From positions 1 through 24,403 of the forward strand of contig JAFADY010000023.1 of the NCBI GenBank assembly GCA_023424395.1: 24,403 nucleotides of DNA, given 5' to 3'. The position numbers were made by a program, and so were the translations under genes. Source of the DNA: Bacteroidota bacterium. Its GTDB lineage: Bacteria > Bacteroidota > Bacteroidia > Bacteroidales > Dysgonomonadaceae. Shown here one piece after another: positions 1 through 6,363 of this stretch. Numbering within the stretch: position 1 is the first letter of the stretch; the number at the start of each line of letters is the position of its first letter. The notes beneath the pieces are model-generated. The model did no database searches. It saw only the letters and a program-made list of their open reading frames with translations, and was not told the origin of the DNA.

Positions 1-1
1 A

Positions 2-130
2 TTGGAAACAGAATTGCTTGTATCAATGAATTTAGGATATACTGATTCGGAGAAATACAAAACACTTCAAAACAGAATAATAGAACTCGAGAAAATGATA
101 TCCGCTTTCAAAGATCAATTGAATAAATAA
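2..130 (+). CDS. Four-helix-bundle protein (23S rRNA intervening-sequence type), C-terminal part
   Basis: An open frame enters from the left window edge and ends at TAA 128-130, giving the last 42 residues. The segment ELLVSMNLGYTDSEKY followed by an amphipathic helix (IIELEKMISAFKDQL) is the usual C-terminal half of the small four-helix-bundle proteins first seen in intervening sequences of 23S rRNA genes. These are about 115-130 residues long and common as stand-alone genes in Bacteroidota. Their role is not established; they form helical oligomers. The N-terminal helices and the start lie outside the window. The call rests on the characteristic 'L.S.NLGY....Y' pattern and on the phylum context. 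Confidence 0.7.
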   Translation: METELLVSMNLGYTDSEKYKTLQNRIIELEKMISAFKDQLNK

Positions 131-152
131 TCCGAACAAGGAAAGCTTAGAA

Positions 153-187
153 GTCTTTGTTCTTTGCTCCTTGTTCTTTATTCTAAA
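153..187. repeat. Heptanucleotide tandem repeat, gap 1
   Basis: Five consecutive seven-base words read GTCTTTG, TTCTTTG, CTCCTTG, TTCTTTA, TTCTAAA. They fill the gap between the upstream stop codon and the ATG at 192. The period is exact although the words vary. The same period-7 organisation, with different words, occurs in five other gaps of this window. Confidence 0.7.
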
Positions 188-191
188 AATT

Positions 192-1103
192 ATGACTCAA
201 CGACCCCAACTCAAACACTGGATAATGGTTGCCCATCCGTGGGCGTGGCCCGCGTCGGGATCGCCGGCGCTTATAGCATTTTCGTACGTATTTTATATGT
301 ACAAAACCGGAGCGATCAACGAAGCGAATTGGACATTCGGAATATTGGCGATTCTCGGAGCCATCATATTTCACGCCGCAGGAAACCTCATTAGCGAGTA
401 CCACGATTACGTGAGCGGCGTTGACCGGATGGAAAAAACCGGCCCTATACGGTTGATAGTTATCGGTATTTTCAAACCGAAACCGGTGTTGATCTACGGA
501 TACATCGTCTTGTTGGTAGGAATTCTGCTTGGTATTTATCTGCTGATAAACACCGGACTTCCGCTGCTGTTCATCGGGATAATCGGTATTATAAGCTCCA
601 CGCTTTATTACAAATTCAAATACGCCGGTTGGAGCGATGTGATCATCTTCATCTGTTACGGATTATCCATTGCACTGGGCGTGGCGTATGTAATGACAAA
701 TGAACTTATCTGGTCGGTTTTGTTGATAAGCGCGTCTGCCGGATTGCTTATCGTAGCGATTTTGCATGCTAACAACACACGCGATATGCTTCAGGATAAA
801 GCAGCCGGAATTCGCACACAGGCAATGAATTTGGGATTGGAAGGATCGCAGGTAATGTATCAAACACTGCTGCTCGCTGCATATTTACTCGTTGCGGTGG
901 CTGTGATGATGGGATTTTTGCATCCGTTGGCATTTTTAACGTTAGTAAGTTTTCCGATAGCGATAAAAAACATCAAATTAATGAAAACCGCCGCCATCGA
1001 CGATCTGGCAAAAATACAGTTTCTCGATACAGACACAGCAAAGCTCGTATTAATGTTCAGTGTGTTGTTGACGGCCGCAAATTTTATCGCACCGTTTATT
1101 TAG
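192..1103 (+). CDS. UbiA-superfamily prenyltransferase, MenA-like
   Basis: Integral-membrane prenyltransferase of 303 residues, the family's usual size. Hydrophobic helices fill most of the chain. The first prenyl-diphosphate/Mg2+ motif is at 65-78 (NLISEYHDYVSGVD: N65, D72, D78). The second is at 195-202 (NTRDMLQD, a DxxxD). The spacing NxxxxxxDxxxxxD with a following G resembles 1,4-dihydroxy-2-naphthoate polyprenyltransferase (MenA, menaquinone synthesis) more than UbiA or COX10. The aromatic substrate cannot be read from the sequence, so another UbiA-family lipid step is possible and no symbol is assigned. The frame stays open from a TTG at 171, but that stretch lies inside the heptad repeat, so the ATG at 192 is preferred. 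It sits 130 bases upstream of the mutase with no obvious functional link. Confidence 0.8.
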   Translation: MTQRPQLKHWIMVAHPWAWPASGSPALIAFSYVFYMYKTGAINEANWTFGILAILGAIIFHAAGNLISEYHDYVSGVDRMEKTGPIRLIVIGIFKPKPVLIYGYIVLLVGILLGIYLLINTGLPLLFIGIIGIISSTLYYKFKYAGWSDVIIFICYGLSIALGVAYVMTNELIWSVLLISASAGLLIVAILHANNTRDMLQDKAAGIRTQAMNLGLEGSQVMYQTLLLAAYLLVAVAVMMGFLHPLAFLTLVSFPIAIKNIKLMKTAAIDDLAKIQFLDTDTAKLVLMFSVLLTAANFIAPFI

Positions 1104-1107
1104 ATAA

Positions 1108-1223
1108 AAGAACCAAGAGTCAAGAATCAAGACTTTGGCACTTGGATTAATAAAAAATATATCACAAAGAAAAAATAATCATTAAAAAGTCTCGACTCTT
1201 GATTCTAATAGTCCTGGCTCTAA
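1108..1223. repeat. Two heptanucleotide repeat blocks in inverted orientation, gap 2
   Basis: Block A (1108-1135) reads AAGAACC, AAGAGTC, AAGAATC, AAGACTT. Block B (about 1189-1223) reads as TCT-led heptads on the other sense (TCTCGAC, TCTTGAT, TCTAATA and two more). AGAATCAAGA at 1123-1132 and TCTTGATTCT at 1197-1206 are exact reverse complements, so the leader of the mutase gene could fold into a hairpin closed by the two blocks. An AT-rich stretch with no other recognisable signal lies between them. Confidence 0.6.
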
Positions 1224-1233
1224 AAAAAAGAAT

Positions 1234-3381
1234 ATGAAACCTAATTTCAACGACATCGATATTCAATCGGCCGGATTTGAAGCAACCAACGTTGCGGAGT
1301 GGGCAGAGAAGAATGAGATAAAAGCCGATTGGCTTACACCGGAACAAATTCCGGTAAAAACCGTGTACACAAAAGAAGACCTCGAGGGAATGGAGCATTT
1401 GAATTACGCTGCCGGTGTGGCGCCTTACCTTCGCGGGCCGTATTCTACCATGTACGTTATGCGACCGTGGACCATCCGTCAGTATGCCGGATTTTCCACA
1501 GCCGAAGAATCAAACGCCTTCTATCGCCGAAACTTGGCATCGGGACAAAAAGGATTGTCCGTTGCTTTCGACCTTCCCACGCACCGAGGTTACGATGCCG
1601 ATAACGAGCGTGTGGTGGGCGACGTGGGTAAAGCCGGCGTTTCCATCTGCTCGGTAGAAGATATGAAAGTGTTGTTTGACGGTATTCCGTTGAACAAAAT
1701 GTCCGTATCGATGACTATGAACGGTGCCGTACTGCCCGTATTGGCGTTCTACATTGTAGCCGCACAGGAACAAGGCGCAAACCTCGACGAAATGGCGGGA
1801 ACCATTCAGAACGATATTCTGAAAGAATTTATGGTGCGCAACACCTATATTTATCCGCCCGAATTTTCGATGAAAATCATTGCCGATATCTTTGAGTTCA
1901 CTTCGCAAAAAATGCCGAAGTTCAACTCCATTTCCATATCGGGATACCATATGCAGGAAGCCGGCGCAACCGCCGATATTGAATTGGCATACACCTTGGC
2001 AGACGGTATTGAATACTTGCGTGCCGGTATCAACGCGGGTATCGATATTGACGCGTTTGCTCCACGCTTATCGTTTTTCTGGGCCATTGGTATGAACCAT
2101 TTTATGGAAATAGCTAAGATGCGTGCCGCTCGTTTGCTGTGGGCAAAAATTGTGAAAAGTATGGGCGCGAAAAATCCCAAATCAATGGCATTGCGTACAC
2201 ATTCGCAAACCTCGGGATGGTCGCTCACCGAGCAAGACCCGTTCAACAACGTGGGAAGAACCGTTGTGGAAGCGATGGCTGCCGCCCTTGGGCACACGCA
2301 ATCATTGCACACCAACGCGCTGGACGAAGCCATCGCGCTGCCTACGGATTTCTCTGCGCGTATTGCCCGAAACACGCAAATTTACATTCAGGAAGAAACC
2401 CAAATTACCAAACAGGTAGACCCGTGGGCAGGTTCGTATTACGTGGAATCGCTTACGCAGGAATTGGTAGACAAAGCTTGGGCGTTGATTCAGGAAGTTG
2501 AAAAACTGGGCGGTATGGCTAAAGCCATTGAAACCGGAATTCCAAAGATGCGTATTGAAGAAGCTGCAGCACGCACACAAGCCCGTATCGACTCGGGTGT
2601 GCAGGCCATTATCGGTGTAAACCGTTATCGCTTGGCACAAGAAGATCCTATCGATATTCTCGATATCGACAATACCGAAGTACGCAAACAACAAACCGAA
2701 CGTTTGGCTACATTGCGTGCAAATCGTGATAACGAAGCTGTGAAAAAAGCATTGGAAGCCATTACCAAATGTGTGGAAACCAAACAAGGAAACTTGTTGG
2801 AACTGGCTGTTGAAGCAGCTCGTTTACGTGCATCGTTGGGCGAAATTTCCGACGCTTGCGAAAAAGTTGTAGGACGTTATAATGCAATAATCAGAACAAT
2901 ATCAGGAGTGTATTCATCAGAATCAAAATCAGACACAACGCTTGAAAAAGCGAGAGAGCTTACCGATAAGTTTGCTCAAAAAGAAGGCCGCAGACCACGT
3001 ATTATGGTTGCCAAAATGGGTCAGGACGGACACGACCGTGGCGCAAAAGTAGTAGCTACGGGTTATGCCGACTGCGGTTTCGATGTAGATATGGGACCCT
3101 TGTTCCAAACGCCGGCTGAAGCCGCGCGACAAGCCGTTGAAAACGATGTGCACGTACTGGGTGTATCGTCATTGGCAGCCGGACACAAAACGTTGGTTCC
3201 GCAGGTAATTGACGAGTTGAAACGTTTAGGCCGCCCCGACATCGCGGTAATTGCCGGAGGCGTTATTCCCGCACAGGATTACGATTTCCTTTACAAAGCG
3301 GGCGTAGCCGCCATCTTTGGTCCGGGAAGTTCGGTAACCAAATCGGCGTGCGATATTATGAACGTGTTAATGGGAGAATGA
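1234..3381 (+). CDS. mutB: Methylmalonyl-CoA mutase, large (catalytic) subunit
   Basis: Adenosylcobalamin-dependent isomerase interconverting (R)-methylmalonyl-CoA and succinyl-CoA, the route Bacteroidota use to make propionate from succinate. At 715 residues it has the normal large-subunit length. The N-terminal TIM barrel carries the substrate-channel signature RGPYSTMYVMRPWTIRQYAG (67-86). Relative to the Propionibacterium enzyme its Y70, M73, R77, T80, R82 and Y84 align with a constant five-residue offset. The C-terminal cobalamin domain has the DxHxxG motif at D598-H600-G603, with H600 the expected lower cobalt ligand, and a GG/GPGSSV loop near the end. The start is the first ATG after the repeat-filled gap. 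The gene for the small subunit, commonly immediately upstream in this phylum, is not here; the upstream neighbour is a prenyltransferase. The large subunit alone carries both active-site and B12 motifs. Confidence 0.97.
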   Translation: MKPNFNDIDIQSAGFEATNVAEWAEKNEIKADWLTPEQIPVKTVYTKEDLEGMEHLNYAAGVAPYLRGPYSTMYVMRPWTIRQYAGFSTAEESNAFYRRNLASGQKGLSVAFDLPTHRGYDADNERVVGDVGKAGVSICSVEDMKVLFDGIPLNKMSVSMTMNGAVLPVLAFYIVAAQEQGANLDEMAGTIQNDILKEFMVRNTYIYPPEFSMKIIADIFEFTSQKMPKFNSISISGYHMQEAGATADIELAYTLADGIEYLRAGINAGIDIDAFAPRLSFFWAIGMNHFMEIAKMRAARLLWAKIVKSMGAKNPKSMALRTHSQTSGWSLTEQDPFNNVGRTVVEAMAAALGHTQSLHTNALDEAIALPTDFSARIARNTQIYIQEETQITKQVDPWAGSYYVESLTQELVDKAWALIQEVEKLGGMAKAIETGIPKMRIEEAAARTQARIDSGVQAIIGVNRYRLAQEDPIDILDIDNTEVRKQQTERLATLRANRDNEAVKKALEAITKCVETKQGNLLELAVEAARLRASLGEISDACEKVVGRYNAIIRTISGVYSSESKSDTTLEKARELTDKFAQKEGRRPRIMVAKMGQDGHDRGAKVVATGYADCGFDVDMGPLFQTPAEAARQAVENDVHVLGVSSLAAGHKTLVPQVIDELKRLGRPDIAVIAGGVIPAQDYDFLYKAGVAAIFGPGSSVTKSACDIMNVLMGE

Positions 3382-3398
3382 TGCGGGGTAGGGATTTG

Positions 3399-3428
3399 GA
3401 GTTATGAGTTCTGAGTTCTGAGTTCTGA
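3399..3428. repeat. Heptanucleotide tandem repeat, gap 3
   Basis: Four seven-base units, GAGTTAT then GAGTTCT three times, followed by a partial GA, lie just downstream of the mutase stop codon. The word is the reverse-complement relative of the ACTCATA word found upstream of corA. Confidence 0.75.
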
Positions 3429-3451
3429 AACTTATTCCGATTCAAATAATT

Positions 3452-3484
3452 GGCGGGTTGTGAGAGATATTCTCATAACCCGCC
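3452..3484. terminator. Hairpin terminator between convergent genes
   Basis: GGCGGGTTGTGAGA (3452-3465) pairs with TCTCATAACCCGCC (3471-3484) around a five-base loop, giving a long GC-rich stem with one imperfect pair. It lies between the convergent mutase and small acidic protein genes, so it probably terminates both. The downstream T-tract is weak on each strand. Confidence 0.65.
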
Positions 3485-3505
3485 GTTGTTTGATGAGTAA
3501 ATGTA

Positions 3506-3754
3506 TTAATCTTCGTGCCTTTCTCCGCCCAAACTCCAATTGTTGTTTTCTTCGTCTTCGGAGCCGATGTTTTGCATATCGTCGTCGGCAGCGGAGCCGG
3601 GAACGTCCAAGCCCATATCCAAATCTTCCTGGTTGGTTTCTACAGTTTCTTCGAGCGACACGCGCTTATCCTGATTAAAAATATCCTCGTTGGCCGGATA
3701 ATCCATTTCTTCTACTTTTCTTTCCTGTTCTTTTTCTTCTTCTTTTGTCGTCAT
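3506..3754 (-). CDS. Small acidic conserved hypothetical protein
   Basis: 82 residues, strongly acidic and hydrophilic, without membrane segments or cysteines. Features that look conserved in the many small Bacteroidota proteins of this kind are MDYPANEDIFNQ (residues 17-28), the D-(V/I)-PGS-x-x-DD segment in the middle, and the C-terminal NIGSEDEENNNWSLGG. The chain looks intrinsically disordered. Its function is unknown. ATG ACG ACA at 3754 is the only sensible start and the gene ends next to the hairpin at 3452-3484. No operon partner is evident. Confidence 0.75.
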   Translation of the reverse strand: MTTKEEEKEQERKVEEMDYPANEDIFNQDKRVSLEETVETNQEDLDMGLDVPGSAADDDMQNIGSEDEENNNWSLGGERHED

Positions 3755-3841
3755 TGTTTCGAGATTTTAAAATATATGTATAGAAATATAACGTTGGTCG
3801 GCTTTAAAAAGTTAATGGAAATGTGTTAAAACGGAGACAAA

Positions 3842-4000
3842 AAATGAAGCTGTCTCAAAAGTAAAATTCGCTATCAAATTGTCATTCTGAATGGAGCTTT
3901 AGCGAAATGAAGAATCTAATTAGATTGACAATATAGATGTTTCACTCCGTTCAACATGACAAAATGAAAGTGGAGCCTTACTTTTGAGACAGCTTCATTT
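3842..4000. mobile_element. MITE-like element, copy 1 (perfect 23-bp terminal inverted repeats)
   Basis: The first 23 bases (AAATGAAGCTGTCTC..., 3842-3864) and the last 23 (3978-4000) are perfect reverse complements. The 159-bp body has no coding capacity. A second, weaker inverted pair lies inside: GTCATTCTGAATGGAGC... at 3881 and its counterpart ending CAACATGAC at 3960. An inverted, diverged copy is at 15548-15726. The CTGTCTCAAAA terminus resembles ends of IS1182-like elements from memory, so the body may be a non-autonomous derivative. No target duplication is evident. Its position 10 bases past a stop codon also suits a role as transcription terminator. Confidence 0.7.
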
Positions 4001-4010
4001 CTTCAATTAA

Positions 4011-4745
4011 TTATTCTGCATTTCCGGCATCCGTTTCTTCGTCGTCGGTTTTTGATCCGCGGCGGCGAATGGAGGTATTGGTGTTTTCGATGACCTGCGT
4101 AACAGCATCGGCAAATTGTGCGTAAGTATCGGGGTTTCCTTTCCTGACGGCTGAAAGATAGGGCACAAGCTGTGCATTAATCAGCTGCAATAGCGGTTTT
4201 TTCAGTTCGCTTGCCGAAGCGCCTTCAGATTTAATCCCCCTGGCTTTTTCCCAAGCCACGCGTTTGGCGGTAAAGCCGGTTTGGGCGGTTCTAACATTGC
4301 CAATGGCTTGCGATACACCCGGCAGATCAACTGTATGCGGTTTCAATTCGGGCGCCGACAAGTCCATCAACATGGCTTCGACGTTGGATGACTGATCGGC
4401 ATAGCTCATGTTCAGAATTTTCAATTTGTATTTCCTCATCACGTCATACAATACTTTTCCGGCTTCGCTGTATGCCGGCATGGGCATGGCGCTGTAACCT
4501 TTCAGAATGGCATTCAGCGCGCGCACGGCAGTTTCCACTTCGGCGTCGGCATCTTCCAGTTCGGAGAAGATGTGGTCGCGTTTAATGGCTTCGGTAATTT
4601 GGTCTGATTTGATTTGCATTTCACCGAAAAGCGCTTTCAGAAAAGCTTCTTCGGCAAGACCGGCCTCGCCCTTGTACAATACAAGCAAACGGTCCGATGT
4701 GTCGTCCACCTCGGTGATACGAGCAGTAGTCAACAATTTGTTCAT
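4011..4745 (-). CDS. All-helical hypothetical protein, DUF6261-like
   Basis: 244 residues, predicted almost wholly alpha-helical, without signal peptide or membrane segment. It opens with MNKLLTTARITEVDD and has a long central region of amphipathic helices. A TGFTAKRVAWEKARG patch lies in the third quarter. A charged tail (RRRGSKTDDEETDAG) closes it. Length and helical layout resemble the DUF6261 proteins frequent in Bacteroidales, but the assignment is from memory and unverified, and no biochemical role is known. The gene is monocistronic. About 80 bases upstream begins a six-copy 42-bp tandem array, and beyond it lies a good consensus promoter on the same strand, implying a leader of roughly 330 nucleotides. 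The MITE-like element follows its stop codon. Confidence 0.65.
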   Translation of the reverse strand: MNKLLTTARITEVDDTSDRLLVLYKGEAGLAEEAFLKALFGEMQIKSDQITEAIKRDHIFSELEDADAEVETAVRALNAILKGYSAMPMPAYSEAGKVLYDVMRKYKLKILNMSYADQSSNVEAMLMDLSAPELKPHTVDLPGVSQAIGNVRTAQTGFTAKRVAWEKARGIKSEGASASELKKPLLQLINAQLVPYLSAVRKGNPDTYAQFADAVTQVIENTNTSIRRRGSKTDDEETDAGNAE

Positions 4746-4825
4746 ACACTTAAAATTTTTAAATTAACGAATGGATTTTTTTACGTTCAATCAGTTAGTT
4801 CGAAGGCTGCCGAAGGTTGATTTTT

Positions 4826-5056
4826 GTGTTTAACTATTTAGTGGAAGCCTCCCCAACATTGTTTTCTCATCTTGACTATTTAGTCGAGAGTTCACCGAAG
4901 TAGTTTTCCGTGTTTGACTATTTAGTCGAAGTGTCCCGCACGTTGCTTTCCGTGCTCGACTATTTAGTTAAAAGCTCCCCAAAGTTGTTTTCTGTGTTTG
5001 ACTATTTAGTTGAGAGCTCCGCGCATTTGATTTCAGCGTTTGACTATTTAGTCGAA
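4826..5056. repeat. Six-copy 42-bp tandem repeat array
   Basis: The core GACTATTTAGT (AACTATTTAGT in copy 1) begins at 4832, 4874, 4916, 4958, 5000 and 5042, exactly 42 bases apart each time. The rest of the unit is conserved but degenerate (GTGTTT before the core; GAAAGCTCCCCAAAG and TTGTTTTC after it), and copy 6 decays after the core. The core holds the dyad GACTA-TT-TAGTC. Forty-two bases equals four turns of B-DNA, so all cores would lie on one face of the helix. The array is in the presumed 5' leader of the minus-strand DUF6261-like gene. It is not a CRISPR: there are no unique spacers. Read on the plus strand, units translate as 14-residue peptides, with one in-frame TAG. Confidence 0.9.
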
Positions 5057-5083
5057 GGTCTGCATTTTCATTTCTTGGTTTTG

Positions 5084-5113
5084 CAAAGATAGTGGTTTTT
5101 GGTAGATGGCAAA
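5084..5113 (-). promoter_or_regulatory. Bacteroidota-type promoter upstream of the 42-bp array
   Basis: On the minus strand TTTG (5113-5110), 18 bases, then TATCTTTG (5091-5084) fit the TTTG / TAnnTTTG consensus of the major Bacteroidota sigma factor. Transcription would start near 5078 and run through the repeat array into the gene starting at 4745. Confidence 0.65.
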
Positions 5114-5175
5114 ATTTTTGAGTAATTATTTTTGATGTAGGGATTTAAGGGGATAATTTTTATTGCTGATTAAAA

Positions 5176-5216
5176 AATCTCGCTTCGCGACACACGAGTT
5201 CGGAAACTCGCGCGAG
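5176..5216 (+). repeat. 41-bp direct repeat, left boundary of AT-rich island
   Basis: Starts AATCTCGCTTCGCGACACAC and ends AACTCGCGCGAG. It matches 12421-12461 at 40 of 41 positions in the same orientation. Internally CGAGTT-CGGA-AACTCG (5195-5210) is a perfect six-pair hairpin with a tetraloop, and CTCGC (5179-5183) can pair with GCGAG (5212-5216). It sits 21 bases beyond the stop codon of the kinase gene. Confidence 0.8.
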
Positions 5217-5237
5217 CAGGGGGTTGTGCTGTTTTTA

Positions 5238-6143
5238 TCACAGATTTTTTGAAAACCAAGTTGGAACCGGATTTTGTAGGTTATCAAAACTTTCCATCGT
5301 ATTGGCAATCATTCGATGAGAAAATTCAATTTCCTCTTTTCCTAATGTTGTTGTGTGGGTAAAACCATTCATCGTTTCAGCTACAAAGTAAAACAGGAAT
5401 AATGGCCAGAAATCATCAGGAATAGCTCCGTCAAAATAGGATTTGATTTGTCCTGTAGCAAAATTGGAACTTTCATCTGCGCTAATCATTGCAGACATTA
5501 ATGAATAATAGGGATCTGCAATGCCACATTGTTGAAAATCGATTACAAAAATTTCTCCATCGGGCGAGATTACCAAATTATCGGTTTGAAAATCTTCGTG
5601 TGTGAGACAAGTGGGACGATGATTCATTAAATGGATGTTGTTTTCTATATAATTAATATAAAAATCATCGTGAACAAATGAAAAACCACATTTCCTATAT
5701 GCGGCAATATAATTGGCAATTTTAGCACTATATCGTTTTGCCCAATCATTGGACGCTTCGTACGTTTCTGCGGAGTTTAATTTCTTTAAAACCTTTCCGG
5801 CTTTTATTCCATATTGATATTGTTCGCTTTGGGAAAGAGTTGCCAAAACAATTTTTGCTTCTTCGCCTTCACACCACGAAAGCAATTGATAAACATAGTT
5901 ACCCTTACCACAAACCCCAAAATCAATTGGTTTAGACATATTGATATCTATTGTTGCAAACCGTTTAAGTATTGAAAATTCTTTTTCTTTTCGTTCAAAC
6001 TCAGCTATGTCAGAGATACGTAAGAGGAATTTTTCCTTATGTATTGTTTCAATATAAAACTTCTTTTCATTAGACCAGCCTTTATGGATGGGTTCTATTT
6101 TCGTAAACGTTTTATAATTTTTGATGTCATCAAATTTGTCCAT
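5238..6143 (-). CDS. Aminoglycoside phosphotransferase-fold kinase
   Basis: 301-residue cytoplasmic protein of the APH/choline kinase fold. The catalytic (Brenner) loop is HEDFQTDN at 182-189, with D184 the likely base and N189 a metal ligand. The second metal site is V-I-D-F at 200-203 (D202). The N-terminal lobe holds the KFLLRIS strand (38-44), where the ATP-positioning lysine/arginine is expected. The family includes aminoglycoside, homoserine, choline and other small-molecule kinases. Nothing in the sequence identifies the substrate, and this sub-type is not a recognisable known resistance enzyme. The gene is AT-rich and is the distal member of the island, next to the 41-bp repeat. A structured 220-base spacer separates it from res, so it probably has its own expression signals. 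Confidence 0.8.
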   Translation of the reverse strand: MDKFDDIKNYKTFTKIEPIHKGWSNEKKFYIETIHKEKFLLRISDIAEFERKEKEFSILKRFATIDINMSKPIDFGVCGKGNYVYQLLSWCEGEEAKIVLATLSQSEQYQYGIKAGKVLKKLNSAETYEASNDWAKRYSAKIANYIAAYRKCGFSFVHDDFYINYIENNIHLMNHRPTCLTHEDFQTDNLVISPDGEIFVIDFQQCGIADPYYSLMSAMISADESSNFATGQIKSYFDGAIPDDFWPLFLFYFVAETMNGFTHTTTLGKEEIEFSHRMIANTMESFDNLQNPVPTWFSKNL

Positions 6144-6363
6144 ATTCAGTCCATATTCAACGTTTATATTTCAATTTTACGCAACACCTGATTACGTGGA
6201 GTTTTGAAAGTGTTATCGATCACGGGAAATTGTATGAGTAGTGGCAGATTGCGTGGTGATTTTCTGTCAACCGTGCGTTGGCGAAGGCATACTATTTTGC
6301 AATTTTTGTTTGCAGCGTTGGCTAGTGCAACCTGCGAATGTGCTTTGACACGAGGCGTGCCCA
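6144..6363. other. Structured, GC-richer spacer between res and the kinase gene
   Basis: No gene is apparent in these 220 bases, which are clearly less AT-rich than both neighbours. GCGTTGGC occurs twice (6275-6282, 6315-6322) and CACG-AGG-CGTG forms a small hairpin at 6349-6359, right after the res stop. TTTACGCAAC at 6176-6185 recurs in the same orientation at 12283-12292, at the far end of the island. The make-up resembles foldback intergenic pieces that I recall between unrelated accessory genes in Bacteroidota; it could be a cassette recombination remnant. Confidence 0.4.

Noticed and set aside
1851..2375. 174-residue minus-strand frame inside the mutase gene
   Set aside because: Antisense shadow of a fully conserved coding region; no family features in its translation.
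3515..3829. 104-residue plus-strand frame opposite the small acidic gene
   Set aside because: Phenylalanine-rich translation is the mirror of a Glu/Asp-rich gene; the minus-strand product has conserved Bacteroidota motifs.
3842..4000. Full insertion sequence
   Set aside because: No transposase frame fits in 159 bases; only the ends and a hairpin-rich body are present.
4826..5056. CRISPR array
   Set aside because: The whole 42-bp unit is repeated with drift, there are no unique spacers of constant length, and no cas genes are present.
4910..5092. 60-residue plus-strand frame across the 42-bp array as a gene
   Set aside because: It begins with GTG inside a repeat unit, covers only four copies, is blocked upstream by an in-frame TAG, and has no promoter or plausible upstream signals; the promoter found points the other way.
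5238..6143. Known aminoglycoside-resistance gene
   Set aside because: Only the general kinase fold and catalytic motifs are recognisable; nothing specific to a characterised resistance subfamily was seen.
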